In this document: piece after piece, positions 32,958 to 35,280 of the stretch
Layout: every line of letters starts with the position of its first letter
Position numbering within the stretch: the stretch's first letter is position 1
Assembly (NCBI GenBank): GCA_002712765.1
Contig: PAUP01000010.1
Location: forward strand, 1-35,280
Reading direction: 5' to 3'
DNA length: 35,280 bases
DNA from: Cytophagaceae bacterium
GTDB lineage: Bacteria; Bacteroidota; Bacteroidia; Flavobacteriales; Flavobacteriaceae
Position numbers and translations under genes: made by a program
The notes under the pieces: model-generated
What the model was told of the DNA's origin: nothing
The model's input: the letters and a program-made list of their open reading frames with translations, nothing else
Databases searched by the model: none

Positions 32958-35009
32958 ATGAAGAAGGATATCATTATCGAAGGGTTTAAAAATTTGATCA
33001 CCGCCAAAGCGATGACCGAGCTGTATGAGGAACAATTTAAAATTGTATCCAAATATGTGCATGCCACCAGTCGAGGGCATGAAGTAATACAAACAGCTAT
33101 AGGTATGCAATTGCGTCCTCAGGATTATGCCTTCCCGTATTATAGGGATGACGCGATGTTGCTGGCCATAGGGATGAAACCTTATGATTTGATGTTACAG
33201 GTTATGGCCAAGAAAGACGATCCTTTTTCTGGAGGTCGGACCTATTATTCACATCCTAGCCTCAAAGATGACGACAAACCAAAGATACCCCATCAGAGTT
33301 CGGCTACGGGGATGCAAACCATTCCTGCCACAGGTGTAGCGATGGGTTTTTGGTATAAGGAGGCAGAAGGTATAACACAAGACAATACCAACGAATTGCC
33401 TTTGGTAGTATGTTCTCTTGGAGATGCCTCTGTGACAGAAGGTGAGATCGCAGAAGCCTTTCAGATGGCAGCCCTCAAGCAGTTACCTATATTGTATTTG
33501 GTACAGGATAATGGCTGGGATATTTCAGCCAATGCTGCCGAGACCAGAGCTCAAAATGCTTTTGAGTATGCCAAAGGTTTTCACGGTCTAGAAGCCGTCT
33601 CTATAGACGGGACTGATTTTCAGGAGAGCTATCAAACCTTAGAGGGCGTGATAGAAACGATACGAACCGAAAGAAGACCTTTTTTAGTACATGCCAAAGT
33701 ACCGCTGTTAAATCATCATACCTCTGGGGTGCGTATGGAGTGGTACAGAGATGATTTGGATGAGGCTCGCAGTAGGGATCCGTATCCAAAGATGAAGCAA
33801 CTCCTACTCGATCAAGGTGTGACTCAGGCTGATATTGAGCAGATGGAAGCTTTCGCGAAAGCGGAAGTAGCCGAAGCATTTGAAAAAGCGCAACAAGCAC
33901 AAGACCCGCTACCTGAAGATTTGTTTACTCACGACTTTGCGCCCACCCCAATTACCGAAGAAAAAGGGGAGCGCCACCCTGAAAATGGAGAGCAGGTGGT
34001 GATGGTTGATTGTGCCTTATTTGCTATAGAAGAATTGATGCGTAAACATCCAGAGTGTTTGTTATACGGGCAAGACGTAGGGGGGCGTTTGGGAGGAGTA
34101 TTTAGAGAGGCCGCGACCTTGGCGCAAAAGTTTGGCGATAATAGGGTTTTTAATACCCCTATACAAGAAGCCTTTATCGTAGGGTCTACCGTGGGGATGA
34201 GTGCTGCAGGTTTAAAGCCGATTGTTGAGGTACAGTTTGCAGACTATATCTGGCCTGGTCTTAATCAATTATTTACCGAGGTAAGTCGTAGTTGCTATCT
34301 CAGTAATGGCAAATGGCCCGTGTCTATGATTTTGCGCGTGCCTATAGGTGCCTATGGCTCAGGGGGTCCTTATCACTCGTCTTCGGTAGAGAGTGTTGTG
34401 ACCAATATCAGAGGCTTAAAGATAGCCTACCCCTCTAATGGTGCCGATTTAAAGGGGCTGCTAAAAGCCGCCTATTACGATCCAAATCCTGTGGTCATTT
34501 TTGAGCATAAGGGCCTGTATTGGAGCAAAGTAAAAGGTACTCAAGGGGCTACTTCTATTATGCCCGATGAAGATTATGTATTGCCATTTGGAAAAGCATG
34601 GGTATTGCAAGAGATTTGGAAGCAGGAAGAACAGGAAACAGTGACCATCATTACCTATGGTATGGGTGTACATTGGGCGATGAATGCGAGTAAGGAGTTA
34701 GGTATGGAAGATCGTATAGAAGTTGTCGATTTGCGCACCTTACACCCCATAGATTATGATACAATTTTTGCTTCGGTAAAAAAATGTGGTAAGTGTCTCG
34801 TAGTGACCGAAGAACCTTCAGATAATGGTTTTAGTCGCAGCTTGCAGGGTCGTATACAGGAAGAATGTTTTAGAGAGCTCGATGCTCCTGTAATGCTCAT
34901 CGGTTCTGAAAATATGCCCGCAATTCCACTAAATAGTACTTTGGAAGAAACGATGATTCCAAGCACGAAAAAGGTGAAAGAAAAAATAGAATTGTTGATG
35001 TCTTTCTAA
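32958..35009 (+). CDS. 2-oxoacid dehydrogenase E1, fused alpha and beta subunits
   Basis: Predicted 683 residues. The alpha half (about 1-300) has the thiamine diphosphate motif LGDASVTEGE...QDNGWDIS and the conserved YYRDDAMLLAIGMKPYDLML. The beta half (about 345-683) has VDCALFAIEELMRKHPECLL, GGVFREAATLAQKFG and FADYIWPGLNQLFTEV. Fused E1 of this length occurs in Bacteroidota as I recall it. With the E2 and aminotransferase upstream it should decarboxylate branched 2-oxoacids to acyl-CoAs. The palindrome at 33849-33862 encodes EAFAKAE in the linker between the two halves. It is the last gene of the operon; no terminator is seen before the tandem repeats. Confidence 0.9.
   Translation: MKKDIIIEGFKNLITAKAMTELYEEQFKIVSKYVHATSRGHEVIQTAIGMQLRPQDYAFPYYRDDAMLLAIGMKPYDLMLQVMAKKDDPFSGGRTYYSHPSLKDDDKPKIPHQSSATGMQTIPATGVAMGFWYKEAEGITQDNTNELPLVVCSLGDASVTEGEIAEAFQMAALKQLPILYLVQDNGWDISANAAETRAQNAFEYAKGFHGLEAVSIDGTDFQESYQTLEGVIETIRTERRPFLVHAKVPLLNHHTSGVRMEWYRDDLDEARSRDPYPKMKQLLLDQGVTQADIEQMEAFAKAEVAEAFEKAQQAQDPLPEDLFTHDFAPTPITEEKGERHPENGEQVVMVDCALFAIEELMRKHPECLLYGQDVGGRLGGVFREAATLAQKFGDNRVFNTPIQEAFIVGSTVGMSAAGLKPIVEVQFADYIWPGLNQLFTEVSRSCYLSNGKWPVSMILRVPIGAYGSGGPYHSSSVESVVTNIRGLKIAYPSNGADLKGLLKAAYYDPNPVVIFEHKGLYWSKVKGTQGATSIMPDEDYVLPFGKAWVLQEIWKQEEQETVTIITYGMGVHWAMNASKELGMEDRIEVVDLRTLHPIDYDTIFASVKKCGKCLVVTEEPSDNGFSRSLQGRIQEECFRELDAPVMLIGSENMPAIPLNSTLEETMIPSTKKVKEKIELLMSF
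33849..33862. repeat. Palindrome GCTTTCGCGAAAGC, copy 7
   Basis: Perfect copy inside the fused E1 gene, read as Ala-Phe-Ala-Lys-Ala in the interdomain linker. Confidence 0.9.
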
Positions 35010-35115
35010 GCTTTATTTTTATTTCATTCTTTTGAAAGCACTTGCTATTATTATTTATGTACGAGCGCTATGTTCTCCCTTTGGTCCTAGATCTCGCTGG
35101 CCTTGATTAATCCCT

Positions 35116-35280
35116 GTGCTCTCCTTGCGGTCGTGAACCTTGCTACGTTCGGTTTATCGCGTTGCTCTCCCTGCGGTCGTGAACCTCGCTACGTTCGGTT
35201 TATCGCGTTGCTCTCCCTGCGGTCGTGAACCTCACTACGTTTGGTTTATCGCGTTGCTCTCCCTGCGGTCGTGAACCTCA
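35116..35280. repeat. 46-bp tandem repeat, truncated by window end
   Basis: Units at 35116-35160 (45 bases, diverged), 35161-35206, 35207-35252 and a partial unit from 35253. Each reads GTTGCTCTCCCTGCGGTCGT, then GAACCTCGCTACGTTCGGTT and TATCGC. No unique spacers occur, so it is not CRISPR. Each unit contains GAAC and GTTC arms around CTCGCTAC. Degenerate related sequence begins at about 35065. No coding frame is convincing. Confidence 0.9.

Noticed and set aside
35116-35280. CRISPR array
   Set aside because: The 46-bp units abut each other without unique spacers.

Overview
The window looks like chromosome of a member of the Flavobacteriaceae (Bacteroidota). Reasons: a T9SS C-terminal sorting domain, a TonB receptor with a carboxypeptidase-like N-terminal domain, a fused E1 alpha/beta 2-oxoacid dehydrogenase, a GH92 mannosidase lipoprotein, weak Shine-Dalgarno sequences, and promoters of the flavobacterial type (TTG, about 19 bases, TAnnTTTG). 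Almost everything is core metabolism or envelope biology. No phage, plasmid, insertion sequence, CRISPR array or defence system was recognised.

Layout. 1-6384: 3' end of a NhaD antiporter, an ExbB-ExbD-TonB energy-transduction set, a secreted Asp-box propeller protein and folC. 6404-7621: tRNA-Val, its terminator, then about 1 kb without a normal gene, filled with two families of direct repeats and several strong hairpins. 7622-12446: glycosylasparaginase and GH92 alpha-mannosidase on the minus strand, with cutC divergent, suggesting N-glycan breakdown. 12495-18017: lepA, a TonB-dependent receptor and a membrane acyltransferase. 18027-23536: two lipoproteins (PD40 propeller; M28 peptidase with PDZ), dusB, an FtsX-type permease, rbfA and methylmalonyl-CoA epimerase. 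23595-25841: tRNA(CAT), a 73-residue PIDGG-tailed protein, ribE and pdxA. 25939-29823: DUF177, rpmF, fabH, accB, accC. 29856-35009: an Lrp/AsnC regulator divergent from an operon of acyltransferase E2, branched-chain aminotransferase and fused E1. 35116-35280: a 46-bp tandem repeat running off the window.

The right-hand part reads as a metabolic neighbourhood. Aminotransferase and E1/E2 would turn Leu, Ile and Val into branched acyl-CoAs, which FabH can use as primers together with malonyl-CoA from acetyl-CoA carboxylase (AccB/AccC here). That would supply the iso/anteiso fatty acids typical of this family. A perfect 19-bp palindrome between lrp and the operon is a good candidate operator.

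The most notable observations are: (i) folC appears to lack a standard start codon and may begin at ATT; (ii) a 14-bp palindrome, GCTTTCGCGAAAGC, occurs seven times (six exact, one with an end mismatch), six of them in frame inside unrelated genes; (iii) the repeat and hairpin island after tRNA-Val; (iv) the lrp operator candidate; (v) the linkage of cutC to N-glycan enzymes. I did not find a clearly new multi-gene system.
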